Shown here: positions 11,481-25,800 of the stretch, in pieces
Layout: every line of letters starts with the position of its first letter
How positions within the stretch are numbered: the first letter of the stretch is position 1
NCBI RefSeq assembly: GCF_028389875.1
Contig: NC_084687.1
Coordinates: forward strand, 3,136,157 to 3,200,156
Direction: 5' to 3'
Origin: Rhea pennata
Taxonomy: Eukaryota > Chordata > Aves > Rheiformes > Rheidae
Length of the DNA stretch: 64,000 nucleotides
Made by a program: the position numbers and the translations under genes
The notes under the pieces: generated by a model
Database searches by the model: none
What the model was told of the DNA's origin: nothing
What the model saw: only the letters and a program-made list of their open reading frames with translations

Positions 11481-13638
11481 GATCAAACCTGCCTTTGGAC
11501 AGCTTGCTAGCCTGTGAGCCTGCTCAGGTGGTAAGATCTGGGACAAATTTTTGCAGAGAATACAAGGAATGGGCCAGAAGCTAATTAACCCAGCAATATA
11601 GTGCAGCTTGTTCTCATTGTGTGCTTGGGGTTAGGTTTTTCCTTTGACATTTTACTCTTTCGGTGTTTCTACGGTTGTAGTGAGATCTTTGACACTGATG
11701 TTAATATAACATCTGACATTAACTGCTTGAGCTGGATGCTTAAGCAGTTGCTGCCTAAACAAATAGAGGTTATTTTTCAACCAGATAATTTTCCTGGTCT
11801 GATTTACCATGTGACCATAAAAACAAATGTGCAAGAACAGAACAGGGAGTTGATGTTGGGGGAGCCAAAGTGGGAAGGGAGATGGAGGAAAAGGAAGCAA
11901 TTGCAGGAGCTGGTAGTCCTGTGGAAAAGTTGTTTTTGAAACTGCACCCGAGCACTGCAGAAGAAGAGGTTAGAAATGCCATTATTGAGTTCTAGTTTGT
12001 TGTAGAAGCGCACAGTTTAGGGTGAGAACTCTCAGTGCAGTTGTTCAAAGGCAAATCAGATTTCACCTTTGGTTGCCTAACAGGAGAATCTAATTTTCAT
12101 TTATTTATTTATTTAGTGCTGGCTGTGATAGCCAGAATGAGTTACAGCCAAGCAAATCTGAGCTTGAACAGCGTACTACTTGGTTCTTGTCAGCTTGTCC
12201 TCGAGTGAACAAAACTGATCTGTGCTTTTAAAACGCAGGCTATGCTGAGAGGTGCGTGCAGAGAAGACTTGTGTAACTAGTTGCACTCTTCTCACAGGAA
12301 GGCAACAGACTGAGCAGAGCAAGGTGTTGAACTGGGTTAAGCTGTGCACTGTATTCACAAGTTCTCCGTTTCTGATGTCAGGTGGTACTTGGAGCAAAAG
12401 GGAGACAAGGGCCTGATTTCCATTTTCAGCTGCAAGCTGAAGGTATCAATCATCATCTTGGGTTTTTATGTGACGGGCCTCAGCCTGTGCTTGGGGCAAT
12501 GTGTTGCTAAATTGTTTCTCTCCAGAAGGAGTCTGGTTGTCCCAGTTTGATCCAGGTTAGAATTTTCCCAGCTCAGAAACAAGAGGCAATGCAAGACCTC
12601 ACAGATGCTTCCTCAGTAGTGTTTTGCCAAGGCTAAACATCTCTCTAGCAATAGCATTCTCATATTTCCAGCTTTTAACTTGTCCAGCTACTTTCTCTTT
12701 TCTTCAGCCCAGTTGCTGCTCTTGGTATTGCAAACTTCTGCCTTTGTGACAGACCGGGGGAGTGCAAGAGGAATAAATCTCTTTTATGACATTTTTATGT
12801 TGTGCACTCATAGGTGTGTTCTTACAAATGTCCCTGTTGACATTTCATGATGGGAAATAGCTTGGTATCAAACGACATTTTGCCTCTGCCTAGAGGTTAG
12901 CAATACAATTCTTGGTGCAGTACTTAGTTACGCAGCATTTCCACATGTGAATGACCTGAAGGCAGACCTTTGGAGGAGCTTAACCCTAAGAGTTTTTCTT
13001 GCCTGCAGAGCATGCCACTGTCATGTTACTGTTACTCAACAATCAACTGGCCTGGATATTTTGTTGCGAAAACTTAAATATATTTTAAAATCTTGAACTT
13101 TGCCCCACACATATTGCTTATTTCTCTGTCCCATTCTTATCGTTAACAGAGGATTTAATCAGAAAAAAAAAATGTTTCAAAGTCAGAGACTAAAAATTAT
13201 AGTGCAGGAGTGCTTGGCCTGACTACTGCATATGATGGTCAGTTTTGTATTGCTGACCCTTGTACTTGGTAGGGAACAGCATCATGGTTCAGACTCATTA
13301 GGAATAAATGAAGAAATGAAGTTTCAGTGATTCCAGGGAAGCTTTGTTCATGTACATGAACTGAGAATTTCACATGAACATGAGCTGAGAATCTCAGCAA
13401 TTTATTTTTCTTGTCAGTAAATTTCATGGCTTCTTTTGGTCCCTGGGAGACACTGAACCAGCAGAGGCTGTTTAGGACTCAGCTAATTGTTGCGTCTTTG
13501 GCTGTAAACAGGTTTGCTCCAGAGAAACCGTTGTTCTTGCTTAAACAGAACGATATGCCTGTGATCTATTTGCACGTGTTGGTGTTGAGCTGTATGGCTG
13601 GGGTTCATTTTCTGTTAACGTATTGAATCTCTCTGCAG

Positions 13639-13846
13639 GGATTTTTCTTCAGAGGCCATGGAGCTTTCGGCCAATGAGCTCAGCATTTATGACAAGCTAT
13701 CAGAGACGATTGATCTGGTGCGGCAGACGGGCCACCAGTGTGGGATGTCAGAAAAAGCCATTGAGAAATTTGTCAAGCAGCTCTTGGAAAGGAATGAACC
13801 CCAAAGGGGACCTCCACGGTACCCTGTCTTAGTGGCTCTCTACAAG
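13639..13846 (+). CDS. C6orf89: C6orf89 first coding exon
   Basis: The acceptor is CTCTGCAG|GG and the exon carries 19 bases of 5' UTR. ATG at 13658 has a purine at -3 and G at +4. It encodes residues 1-63, the cytosolic N-terminus, and begins the membrane span. The donor is AAG|GTAAGA in phase 0. This is the most conserved part against human. Confidence 0.93.
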
Positions 13847-16800
13847 GTAAGATGTCTTCTGTGCGTGCAGGGACCATTGAAGGGTCTGAAGATCTCTTGC
13901 ACCTGAACCTTTTATTTCCCTTTGCATTTTCTTGATGATTTTTTGAGTTGTATTTTTAAAAAGCCATTAAGTGTAGCTTACCTCCCTTCTCTCATGAGTT
14001 GGCTTGAAAACAGAAGGAAGGCTGACTGAGGCTTGGAGTTGCTCGTGTATGTTGAAAGTTGAACACGTCAACACCTCCTGCTCCTTAAGTTATTAAAGAA
14101 TGAGGCCTTTGAATTGATTCTTCAGGCAAAGATTTCCAGTGTCAGCACCTTCAGTGGAGATGTGACGAAGGAAGGAGAGTCTTAAAGTTCAGGGTTGGGT
14201 AATTGAGAGATCGAAGTTCTGTTTCTGCTCCTGTCACTATTCTGCCTCTAGTCTATAAAATGGACCTACTGATATGAAATTTGATGATGGAAAAATGTTT
14301 TGAGAACCTAACTCAAAGGTGCTATACAGAGTATTGCAAAGTGGGTTAAAAGATGCTGTTTTGTTAGGTGATTTGAAGATACTTGCTATAGGGTGAAAAA
14401 ATTCCCATTAAGATAATATTTGGTAATGTTTTACTGTTTTGTTTACAGCTCAGTCATCGAAATAGTTTGTATTTAGAAAAGAATTCAAGATGTCTTTTCG
14501 CTCATCCTATAAATGCTGTATAACAAGGCAGGAGAACAGGAAACTGGAAACTGGAACTTCCAGTTTCATGGAGCTTCTGTTCTTGTTTTTGCTGTTGATT
14601 CATTTTGACTTCGAGCAGAGGGAAAAATGCGTCATATCATCTCTTTAAGGCTTATTTGCGATTCTGGTGTGAGGGAGGGAATGGTGCCAGCTCTGCCAAA
14701 GTGTTGTAAAGCTTGTCTAATTTCTGCAAAATGCCCATAAAATCTTGTGTAAGAGGTATGGTGGAAGTACAAGCTTTTATTTAATTAGGTGGGATGAATC
14801 TGAACTGTCAGTAGATGTTTCTCATTGTTCTGGCATCAGCTTGTTAGCAAAGCTAAAATATATGTATTCAGAGTTGTGAGGGGTTGATTTGAAGGTTACT
14901 TAATTTCATCCTTGGACAGCCCACCAGCGGAAGCGAGTGACAGCTCTCTGCATGTTTAAATAGCTTTGTAGTTGAATGAGGAGCCATAGCAAAAGTTAAA
15001 ATGTTTATTTGATAGTGCACAGCCACAATTCTTTGATACCAGCCAGAATGTGTGTTCTGTTTTCAAGACACAACAGCTCACTGTGGCATAGCTAATTATT
15101 GCCTGTCTTCTCTCGCAGGGCCTGCTCACGCTGGGACTGGTCCTGCTGACTGTTTACTTCGTAATCCAGCCATATAGCCCATTGCCACCTGAAGCTCCGC
15201 TTTCCAGAGCCCATGCCTGGGGCTCTCTCATCGGTCACATCCGGCTGCTCTCTTTGCCTATTGCCAAGAAGTACATGCTCGAGAGTAAGGAAATGATTTC
15301 TCTGCTGTAAGATAAGCATAGCAAAAAATATCGAGTTAAATACCAGCCATGCAAATCATTTGAGTGTCTCCTTGGGCACCAAACTAGCAAATGTGTTACT
15401 GGCATGCCACCATGTTTTTCTTTTTTCTTAACACCGTAGTTAAAAATATCATCCTGTATTTTAGCAGAAGCAATTTCCCAGCTATAGTTCGGGAATGTAG
15501 TATATTTTCTTTCTAACTTCATCATTTTCTTCTTACATGTTCTCTTTTCCCTGTTCTTTACACCTTGGTGTTTTTTTCTTTCCCAGAAGCTGACTTTTCT
15601 CTAAAGAAACAATCTCAGTGAGGTTCTCAGTACCGTAGAGATGGATGTACTAGGTAAAAGACAGGGTTTTTTTCTGAGTAAGCAGGCAGAAACAGTTTGT
15701 CAACCAAGCCTTGGTACTTGTGAACAAAGTGTAGAAATACTGACACGTGACTTGGATTTAAGGAAAAGCAGGTTTTGCCAAGTGGCATGTTGGGAAATTG
15801 GCTACAGTGTTTGTAGCAGTTAAAGTAAGGGTAATGTGTGCGTGAGGCAGCTAGATAACTGGTTCCCTAATTACATGGTCCCGTCATGGGAGGTGGAGAT
15901 AATAGATGTTCCGAGACTGGCATAATAGAAATGGAAAGGTCTGAGCGTTTCCCATTCCTAGTTAATCGTTTCCACTGACTTAGACTGGCAAATGGGCATA
16001 AGTATGGGCTCTGCCTCTGTGATAAAATACAAAGACTGTCAGCAAAGATAAAGCCGTGAATTATTTTGAGCAGGGAAGTGGCACAATGTTGATCGTCTGT
16101 TGGCTCACTGTAAAAACAAACTCTTGTATCCGTGCCCTTGGCTGGTTTATATTTAGCTTTGGCGGCTCATTGTGTCAGAGTTCTCTGTTCTGGCTTTGAC
16201 CTTCCTGCCATAGCTAAAAAGGTCGCCCTGAAACGCCAGTACCATTCTGCAGTTTCTGAGTGTGTCTCCCTCTCTTCCGCTGACATGTATGACTGTTGAT
16301 TCAAGTTCATATGGGTGGGCCAGGGTATCCCCCATTGTTCGTTTCCTTCCTTATAAATTGGGATCTCCCACAGGGAGGAAAAAAACAAAGGTGAAGAGAT
16401 GGCTCTGATATCCACTTGACATTAGTAGCCTGCTTATCTCATGCATGCATTTCAGTGTTGGCACTAGTCTGTGAAGACCTCTCTGCTTCTGTATTGAGAT
16501 GGAAACCAACAGAAACTTCTGTGCTCATGTTTGTTTGATGTAATTTTGTTTAGAAAGCACTGACAGATTCTTCCTTCAAGTGCCATGGTGTGCTTGTACA
16601 GGGTCACTTTGGATGTGGAGAGTCCAATGAGGTTCCCTGGGACACCAAAGGTTTCTAGGACAGGGGCTGCCCTAGTTCCAGTCCTGAAAGTCACGAGCAT
16701 CTTGCTGTGAAGATAAGCAGGCATTGGCTACTGATGTGAAAACCAGCTGAATGGGGAGGAGATAGGGAAATATCCAAAGAGAGCAAGGAAGAACCAGGGC

Positions 16801-19800
16801 TTCTGGGAAGGCAGGATGTGAGGTTGTTGCTAAATGCACATAAAATCCCTTATGCCTCCATAGTTTCAGGAAATCTCCTGAAGTGATTAGCAATATGGTT
16901 GGGCAGAAAGCCAGATCTGGGGGTAGGAGGGAGGTACAGATGGGATGAGGCAATTCCCTCTCTGCTTTTGCGATGTGTTAGGTTGTTAGGTGAAAATTAC
17001 AGCATGCCCCAATTAACAAATACGCTAGGGATGGCTCGGCTAACTTTCATCTTGCCTCAGCAAAAGGAACTGGACTAGACCATGGGTATTTGAATGGGAG
17101 AGTGCAGCACCCAGGCTGAATCTTGGCTGGATTCCTGTGGGAATCCCTTGTGTCCTGGCTTCCCAGCAGGCAGCTGCAGCTTGCTGGGGCTGTCCCAGTG
17201 TCTGCCTGACCCAGCAGCACGGGTGTCACTTCACTGTTTTTTGCTGAATGGACCCTGGTAAAAAACATTCGGTAGGGATGAGTAAGAGTGAATGGCATGA
17301 TGCTGGACTGCATGGTCTCTCAAGCTCTCTTTCAACACTTCCTTTGCATGATGTAACATTTTGCCCTTTGTTTTGGCCTTATGGTCTCCTGAAAGAAAAG
17401 GGTGATGTGGCATCCATCCTCTTGTATGTTGCTGTGAGCATAAGCTGGGCTGTCTTCTAAGCAGGTCTAGCATTCTCCAGTGCATGCCTGCATAGGAGAA
17501 GAAACCATGCAAGGAGACAGAGCAGCAGAGGAAAACACTAACAAAGGGAATCAGCATACAGACTGCCCTTTCTTTCTCCATGTAAGTCCATGGTAGATTA
17601 ATTTTTTGAGGGGGCTGAGGATGAAACTTGGAGCTTTTTGTGCTCGGGCACCCGTTCAAATCCAACTCGGGCAGCTCATGTTGAAAGCCACCTGTTAGCT
17701 GTTTGGAGGTTTCTCAGCCCACCGGCAGTGCTGGCAGACCTCCCTTGTCCATACAGCTTGAAGTGGTGTGGACAAAGCGTGGCTGTAGTGAGCGTGGGCA
17801 CGTGGGTGGTCCGTTTCACTTCCTCTGGACCCGAAGTGTCTTGGGGGCAGGCAGGGACAGCCCGGCTGCCCAGGGCTGTGGTTTGGAGCTGAGCTGTCTC
17901 TCCTGAGCTTGCTCTGGCAGTAGTGAGTTTGGGGCGGTTTTGTCTCCAGAGTTGGAGCCTGTTGTCCTGCTGGATGTGGGCAATGAGCAGCTAGGTTTGT
18001 GGGGCAGAAGAAGATGACCCTTGGACATGTGGGTTTGAGTGGTGACAAGGCTCTGAGATGAACAGGGGTGCAAGATATTGCTTCCCTCTCTCCCCAGCTC
18101 AGTGTCCTGCCTTCTCCTTCCTCCTGGTCCCTCCTACCCCAAGAGCCCTGCCGCAGATGACAAGGGTTGCCTGTATGTCTGTGGCTGTGGGAGGACTTTT
18201 GAGCCATTACAGCCCAGCTGAGGTGAAGAACAGTTTGTGCAAAGTTAGGTCTCTTGCGTTAGGTTTGTAGGATCACATCCAAAGTAAATTTCCTTTTTGC
18301 CTCTCTTTCTCTTCTGTTGCTTACCTTTCTCCCCCAGATCAATTCCCATATTAAAACTAATGTTTCCGCCCCTAGTTTCTTCAAAGCTGTCTGTTAGATC
18401 CTTGAGTTTGGCCCCTGTGCCTCTCTTTCAGCTGTTTTCCCAGGACCGGGAACCAAGGTCCTTTTGGTTGGGGAAAAGTTCTGCGGAAATGTGGTTTGCA
18501 TTTGCTCTTCCTGAGCTTGTGTTTATGCAGAGCTTGTGAAAGCCCCAGCGCTGGTCATGCTGCCTGCTCTGGGCAAAGGAAAATGCCTCTCACTGCATGA
18601 GCACGTTTTACGTAGGCTGGATAGCTTGGTACATCATGTAGCACCCGTTGCTATGGAGGTGATGGGTTCATAGGCTTCTAGGCTTAGCTAGGGCTCTACC
18701 TGTTACAAGAAACACAATGAATTTTGAATGGACACGTGGGTTAACACAAGACTTCCCAGTGTGAAGGGAAGGAGAAGGTAGAGCCAGTGTTCCTTGGATT
18801 CATTTCTCTGTCCATATCTGTAAAGAGAAGTCACTCCCTCTGTCACTCTTTACCTGCCAAGTAGGGGTAAGAGCACTTCTGTCTCCCTGCAGGCATTAGG
18901 AAGAAACGTAAGGATACTGGAGCTGTCAGAGCCTGTGGTAATAGGGGCTATTCAAAAGAGATTTTCTCTTTTTCTAATGGAAACTTTAAAACCATAATGG
19001 TGGACGGTCTGCATATTTATCCAAGATTCTTCCCTTTGTGGCACTGTAACATCCTAATAGCTTTGTTCACATGTAGAAATGAACTTAGATGTCCCATTGG
19101 CAACTGATAGGTAACTGTTCCTTGCCAACCACACAGATACAGCAACAACATGGATAAGCAGAGCATAAGTTCCTCTTACATTAGCTTCTGTGTCTACCCA
19201 TGGCCAGTTCATTCCTTGCCTCTCAAAAACCTCTGCAGAGAGGGTCAGGCTCCTGCACCTTGTCTTGTACGATGTGGCCTCCTGAGGCATAGTCAGAGTC
19301 TCACTAGACTTGTCTCAAATAAAGATGGATGTTTTCAGGTGTGGCTCTTCTGGGCTGGATTTCTGAGTTGGTGAGATAGTAGGAAAGTTTTGTCCATGCC
19401 CCTCTCTGTCTCCTGAACCAAGTTCTTAACTGGAGATCCTCTTTGGACCTTGCTTTGTCTCCTACTCTGATCCCATACTAAACTGGACAGTACAGTGAGT
19501 ATAACTCCTTGCCTTCTAGATTCTTCATAGAAACCTGAAGAGTTACAGACCGTTTCTAGAAGAGTGGTGAGGTTAGGCTTGCACAGTGGCAGGTAAATAG
19601 ATTCTCATCAGTACAATGGGCAACTTCTTGTGGTTGGGTAACAACCGCTGTAATGACCAAAAGGCAAATCCAACTTTGCTCCTAATAATGAGGCTCAGTC
19701 CTGACCAAATACTTCCTATGCAGTTTAAAATCAACTGGGTCAGTAGCTGGCACCCCTAAAAATAAAGTGCATACATGCACTCACACCTCAGTGGTGGAAA

Positions 19801-22800
19801 AGTGATCCTATGTAAGTTACCCTGGGCTCAGAGAAGACTACTTGTGTTAAAGATTCCCTATTGCATAGACCAAAAGGGCTAAAAAGCAGAGAAATGAACC
19901 TTGCTAGAGGAGCTGTGTTTAGGAGACACCTTGTAAATGGTGTGTTCCTATCACATTGCAGGGCCTGTCAGGTGCATTTGAGAGCTATTTGTGGGGATGG
20001 GTCACAGCAGGGTAGGTTTCTGGAGCTGCTCAGCTGGGAGAAAACAGCAGCCTCTGCCTCTTGGCTGGCCACCTTCAATTTAGCTTAAGGCTTGCATTGG
20101 CACCTGGCCAGATTCTGGCTCCTTTCTGGACTTAACCCTTTGCAAGCAGACTGTGATGAGCCAGCTGCAGGCAGATTTCTCTCCACTTCTCGCGCTCATC
20201 TCCCTCATTATCCTTGGCTCAGCTCTGTGCAGAAAGGGTGTGTGCAGCGTGTCTGTCTTATACACACTGACATGGCAGGGGAGGACACATGCCTAACCTG
20301 GCAACGTTCCTGAATGAGGGTGGACTGTGCTTCCTGAGCCCTGCGCAGAGCTCAGCGTGGGCTAGAGCACCAAGGAATTTAGTCAGCTTTTCCCAGTGGG
20401 TTTTGCAGTCCATGCTGACCTACCTGGGTTCACTGATGCTCGTGTGCACACAGGCCAGCTCTTATTGGAAAGATTGCACAAGAGGGCTATTTGGAAGATA
20501 AAGCAGAATCTGACTTCTAACTTCTTGGCTGGTTCAGTGGTCTGATCACTAAACTACTTTTCTTTGCTGCCTTCAGCACAGCCCTCTCTGCTCACTCACA
20601 AAGGGTTTCGCTTTGTTCCTAAGCAAAATTAATTTTGACCTAGCCAGGCTGGTTTGCTCTTGTGTTTGTGTATATCCTCATGCACCCATTTCTGGGGCTG
20701 GAGCATTTTGCGGTGTCTGTGAGCATGATGTGGGTTGCAGTGCTGTGCAGGGCTCCCTCTCATCCATACGGCTGCCAGTTTTTCTGATCTTTTTTCTTCT
20801 TATTGTAAACAACCCTTTAGTGATATAACCTGAGACTGACCAACAGACACGTGTGTTGGCTCATTCATGAGGAGGAAAGAAAAGCTGACTTTGCAGCGCA
20901 AGGTGGTGCCAAGCTGTTTTCATATACTGCTCTACTTTGGCCTTCATTCAGCCAGTGAATTGTTTATTTGGCTTTGCTGACAGTGAACTAACTCAAATAA
21001 TTGTGGGAATCCGCAATGTTAAAGCTCTTCCTTTTGCTTTTACATTTTGAAGCCTTCAGAATCTGTTGTTTTCTTGTTTGCCAAGAAAGTGAAGTCTCAG
21101 TTTGGGTTTTTTTCTTTGGAAAGAGTGATTGTACCATATAGAGCCTGTTGTAGAGGCATTTGATAGACTACCAGAGCCCTGTTTGCACTGGTAGCACAGG
21201 CATGTCAAACCTTTTACAGACTTAAACTACTGTCAGGCAAGTGGAAGCAATTGGGGGGAATTTGCTTCAAAACTATGCTATTGCTCTGAGCCAGATTGCT
21301 CAGGCAGACACTGTCAGAGCAGCATAGACTGCTTGCTTTGGTACCTAACTAGAGGCACAGGCTAGAGGGGACTTCTTAGGAGGCCTTCAGTTTTGCAGGT
21401 TAGTAAGTGCAGATTTGTCCTGGAAACAGGGCTCCTTTGTCCACGTGGACTGCGAGTTCCTCTTCAGCTAGGCTGAGCAGACTTGATTTCACAACGTTTT
21501 GTTGGATCAAAATCATTTTTGTCCTTTGCTAGAGATTGACTAATCATCCTTTGGTTGTTTGACCAGCCGTTACCCATTAGTGAAATGAATGAGTTCTTCT
21601 TGGAGCTGTTGACTTTTTACATAGAACAAACCAGGGTTTCTTGGGTAGAGAGGGGGTTTGAAGTTGTTATTTTGTTGCTAGCTTTTCCTAAAAATGCTAT
21701 GAAGTAAACTGGGAGGTGCTTTATTGTTCAGTCATAAATATGTCCAGAATATTCAGAGCTACAGAAATGTCCAATATGAGGAGGCAGTGAAGGCTGATGT
21801 GCTGAATAGGGACCCTCCTTATCTGTTTTTAAAACCCCACTATGATGCATTCCTTAGTCAGGACTTCCACACTGTGATTAATAAGCACTCCTTATGATTA
21901 CTTTCTGACTTGCTCAGGAACCCATTGGTTTAGTCTGACTTTGACTTGACGTAAAAATGATCAAGTTTTTAGCCTAGAGAAAAACTTCAGTAAGATGGAG
22001 CTTTGGGAAATGTTGCTTTTGGTCTGAGTGTGGCCAGTGTCTCCCTCAGAACTGCACAGGGCAGTAACTGCATAGGTCTTGATTTCTGTAATCTGTAGAA
22101 TAAGAATGATGAGATTTACTCATGTCATGGGCTGTAATCAGCAGTTAATGTCTGTAAATTGCCCTGAATTTTTAAAATACTGTTTTATCTTTCTGTTAAG
22201 TCCCGGGGGAGGGATATGTTGATAAGAATATGTGTATCCTGCTGCATTTACATAGCTGTGTAAGTAGCAAGCTGTTTTCTTGAGGAGTCTAGTATCTGTA
22301 AGTCTGCAGTGGTCCCAGCATGGCAAGTAGTGAGTCATATCTCAGGAGCAAGAAAAACCCGGCCTTCTTTGGCTGTCAAAGCAATAACAGTCTGTTACGA
22401 GTTGCAACTTCACTTCAAGGTTAAGGGGTAGACCTTGCAAATCCCTATCCTTAAAATAATGGAAAACAGCATTGTAAAATCCAGCATCTGGAAGCAAGGT
22501 ATTTCCAAATGGAGGAAAAGCTGCAGCCCTTCTGTAGATCAGTATTACAGATTACAGATAGTAATTGGACACTGGAGCCCTGAGGATTTTGTGGGCTCTT
22601 CATGGCTTGGAATCTTACAAGTGGGTACAGATGTCTTTTAAAAAGCACTATCCTCTGTCAGCTGTAAGAAACAGCTTATGGTTAACCTTTTGCTACGAGA
22701 ATGAATGAAGGAGGTAAGTATCGCAGCCTGCCCACAGGCTGTCAGGTACATGTCCCTTTTTGCCAAGGAGAAAGTATGATCAAAGACAGCAGATGGTAGG

Positions 22801-25800
22801 CTGAGGTCTTACTGATCCCCTCTTTTAAGAGGTCTCTTCAGATCCACTTTGAAAAGCCCCTGATTTTGATAGATGTGCAGCTGTTGGGAGACACTGTAAG
22901 AGTGGAGATCAACGTCTCCTCATCTTTGCATCTAGCGCATTGACATGAGGCTGTGGCTGTCAGTGTAGCATCACAGATGAGTCACTGGGCTAGGCCCAGG
23001 TGAGTCCACCCCCATCATGAGCTTACCTTTGAGTTATTTCATATGGAGTTAGTCATGCTTTCTGTGCTTTGAGGTTTACCTGATGACCCACCCTGATTGC
23101 TAGTATTTTTGTAGCTCCTGATGGTACTTTGAATCCTCTGAGGGACAGCCCAAAAGTACTGTGGATGTTAATGGAACATTTGCAGCCAGGCTTGCGCAAT
23201 GAACCTGCAAGAGAGAGCATAGAAATTTCTTGTGCATACCCAATGCACAGAGCAGTCTTTCTCAAGAGCCCTGAATTCATCCCAGACTTGTTGAAGTTGC
23301 TTGAATACTCCTAGGACTAGTCCCTAGTGAGTAATGTGCTGGGACTGGGAAATACTGTCAGACTCAGAAAGAAGAATCAGGGATTTGGAACCAACTTTTG
23401 TAGCTCGTGTAGCTGCTTAGTGCATTCAACAGCCCTCTGGGAAGCTTTCTTCTACTTATTGTGGGTGATGGTGGCAACAAACAGTGCAGAAAACCTGGGA
23501 GAGTCACCCTTTCCCCTGGGCCACATTTTCCTGTGATGTAGCTGTCACTTGCATGGGGGAGATTTCTTCAGTCTTACGGTCCTGAGTGCTGAGGAGCAAA
23601 CAGGCTTGGAGGGGAGCCAGTGAGCTGCATCAGCACCTGCAGCTCCACATGCATAAAGTTTTACATTCTGCAATATCTGAGCTCCAAACTGGCTCTGTTT
23701 CCACAAACGTAATATTTTCAGCACTTTGTTAGGGTCAGCAGCAGCCCTTGGCTCTGTGTCTCCTTGGAGGAAAAAGTCCCCCTGCTAGATGGTTCTCCTT
23801 TGAACTTGCTGCGATGGCTGACGGATGTTTAGCCCTTTGTTACTGAGGCCCAGCTCCTGCTCTCGGATCTATGTGGGCAGGTTTCCATGGTTTAATTGCT
23901 GCACTGGAACTGGCAGAAGCAGGGCCATATCTTTTCAATAATCTCTTAGCATCCAGTTTGGTCATCCACACCCAGCATCTCTGGGGCTGTGCGCGCATGC
24001 GTCCCTCTGCAGTTCTAGGGACAGCCAAAAAACTTGGGAGATCCTTTGTGAAAATATCCAAGAAGGGCGGAGTACTCATTTTAAACTGATTGTAACTTGA
24101 AAATTACTTTTTTGCATAGTGGAAAGTACACTCGTAAACTCCTAGCATTAATCATAGACACATTTTAAGGAAAGTTGTTATCTCTTCATCTGTGCTGTGT
24201 TAGCAGCTGGAAGACCTCAGCCCTGGCTGTAGCTCGGATGTGTACAGGCACGGAGAAGACAACTCTTGTTTCGGAGGGCTAACAAAGTATAAACACAGAT
24301 ATTTGATAATACGACAGACAGGGAACCAAGGTGGTTCTTGACAAACTGAAGGCTGCTTCTCAAAGAAGGGTGTGAAAGTAAAAGCACAAAAGAGGAGTTG
24401 GTGGGGAATGGCTTGCACTTCTGTCATGTAATGGCTAGTTGTACGTGTCAATCCTCAGCTGCTTTCGTGCAGTCAAGCTCTGCAGGGATAATTGCACACG
24501 CCCAGCACTTTAACATTTGAATGCAACTGGATAGGACCATGGTGTGACAGTCGCACGTGACGGTTACATTGAGATGAAGAGTGCATCCTTCTTTTCAATC
24601 TCCGTGCAGACTGTGCGTGCACACAGGCAGTGCGCTTGGCTTAAACCAAAGCAATCCCCCAGGGTGTCTGGGCAGGGTGATAATCTAAAAGGAATGTAGG
24701 GAGTGTAATTGAAAAGGAGAACAAGCATCCCTGGTGAAACTCCTGCGCTGGTCCCCCGTGTGCAGTTGTGTGCCCTCATCTCTACGCACGGTTTCTTCTC
24801 CCTCCCTTCCAGGGAAAGGCAGGCCCTTCTCGCTGCCCGTACTTGTCATGCCAGTCACACACATGCTGGTGCACAGACTAACACCCTCAACAATAAATCT
24901 AAAAGATTAATTACAAAAAAAAAAAAAAAAATCCCACAGCCCCACTTGCAGCATTTGAAATGCTTCTCAACCATGCTTTGCTTGGGTTATTCATGGGGAA
25001 AAGAAATAACCTCCTGAATCAAGCAATTGAGAATGCAAATATCCCAGACCAGCTCAAAAGAGGAATCAAGCTCTATACTGTCAAGCTGATTAACATCCAG
25101 TTTTGTGGGTTACTGCCCTGAGCCCAGAGAGAATTTCAGGACCACAGCTGGGCTTAACCTTCTGGGATGAGGTTTCTTAATTTGTTTCTAGAGGAAAACT
25201 TATAGCTATGTTCCTCCCGGTATCGTGACAAACCATAAGATACGTTTTCTTGTTCTGCGTTCATGGCGAATGCCCTTCTTCTGGTGAGATCTTTCAGCCT
25301 TTTGTTTCCTGTCACTGACCAGCTGTTTTTTGTGAGTTGAGTTTTTTGTTGTTGTAAAATTGAAGCTTTCTACAGCCAGTCAAACAAAGATTTTCTTTTT
25401 TGTCTTGTGAGCAGGGAGGGAAAGTACATTGGAGCAGTTTCTCATGGGAGTGAGACTTTTGCTTGCAGTAAGAATTTTACACTTTGCTTTGCCTTTTCTA
25501 CCCCTTCACTGAAAACAGTGTAAATGTGTCTTCCAGAAAGATTAGGAATTGTATCCTGATCCTTTTCAGTCTGTATCCCAGTAGCAGGGTGGGAAATCCA
25601 GCATTTGGGAGTTGAGTGGAGATACTCAGAGAGAGAAAAGCAAAATAAATCCTAAACTGCTCCCTTGTGGTTATCTCCCAATGAACTTTAACCCTGTATA
25701 ACGTTACTGTCTGTTGCAGGTATTGGAAGGAAAAGTAAAATAAATGTTTTCCTATTAAGCGGCATTTGTCAGTTGTGACCCATGCACAGAGCATTAGCGT

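Larger units (their letters stand above)
9034..13638 (+). other. C6orf89 intron 1
   Basis: Runs from the CpG-island donor to the acceptor at CTCTGCAG|GG. It contains the (GCT)9 repeat, an old SINE-like fragment at about 11398-11480, a (TTTA)n patch near 12098-12117, and a short local duplication at 13352-13397. No other exon was recognised. Confidence 0.45.

Noticed and set aside
17538..17583. AACAAAGGG...CAT|GTAAGT segment as the missing C6orf89 exon (begins NKG)
   Set aside because: No good acceptor precedes it, the end phase does not fit the exon at 27268, and residues after NKG do not match.
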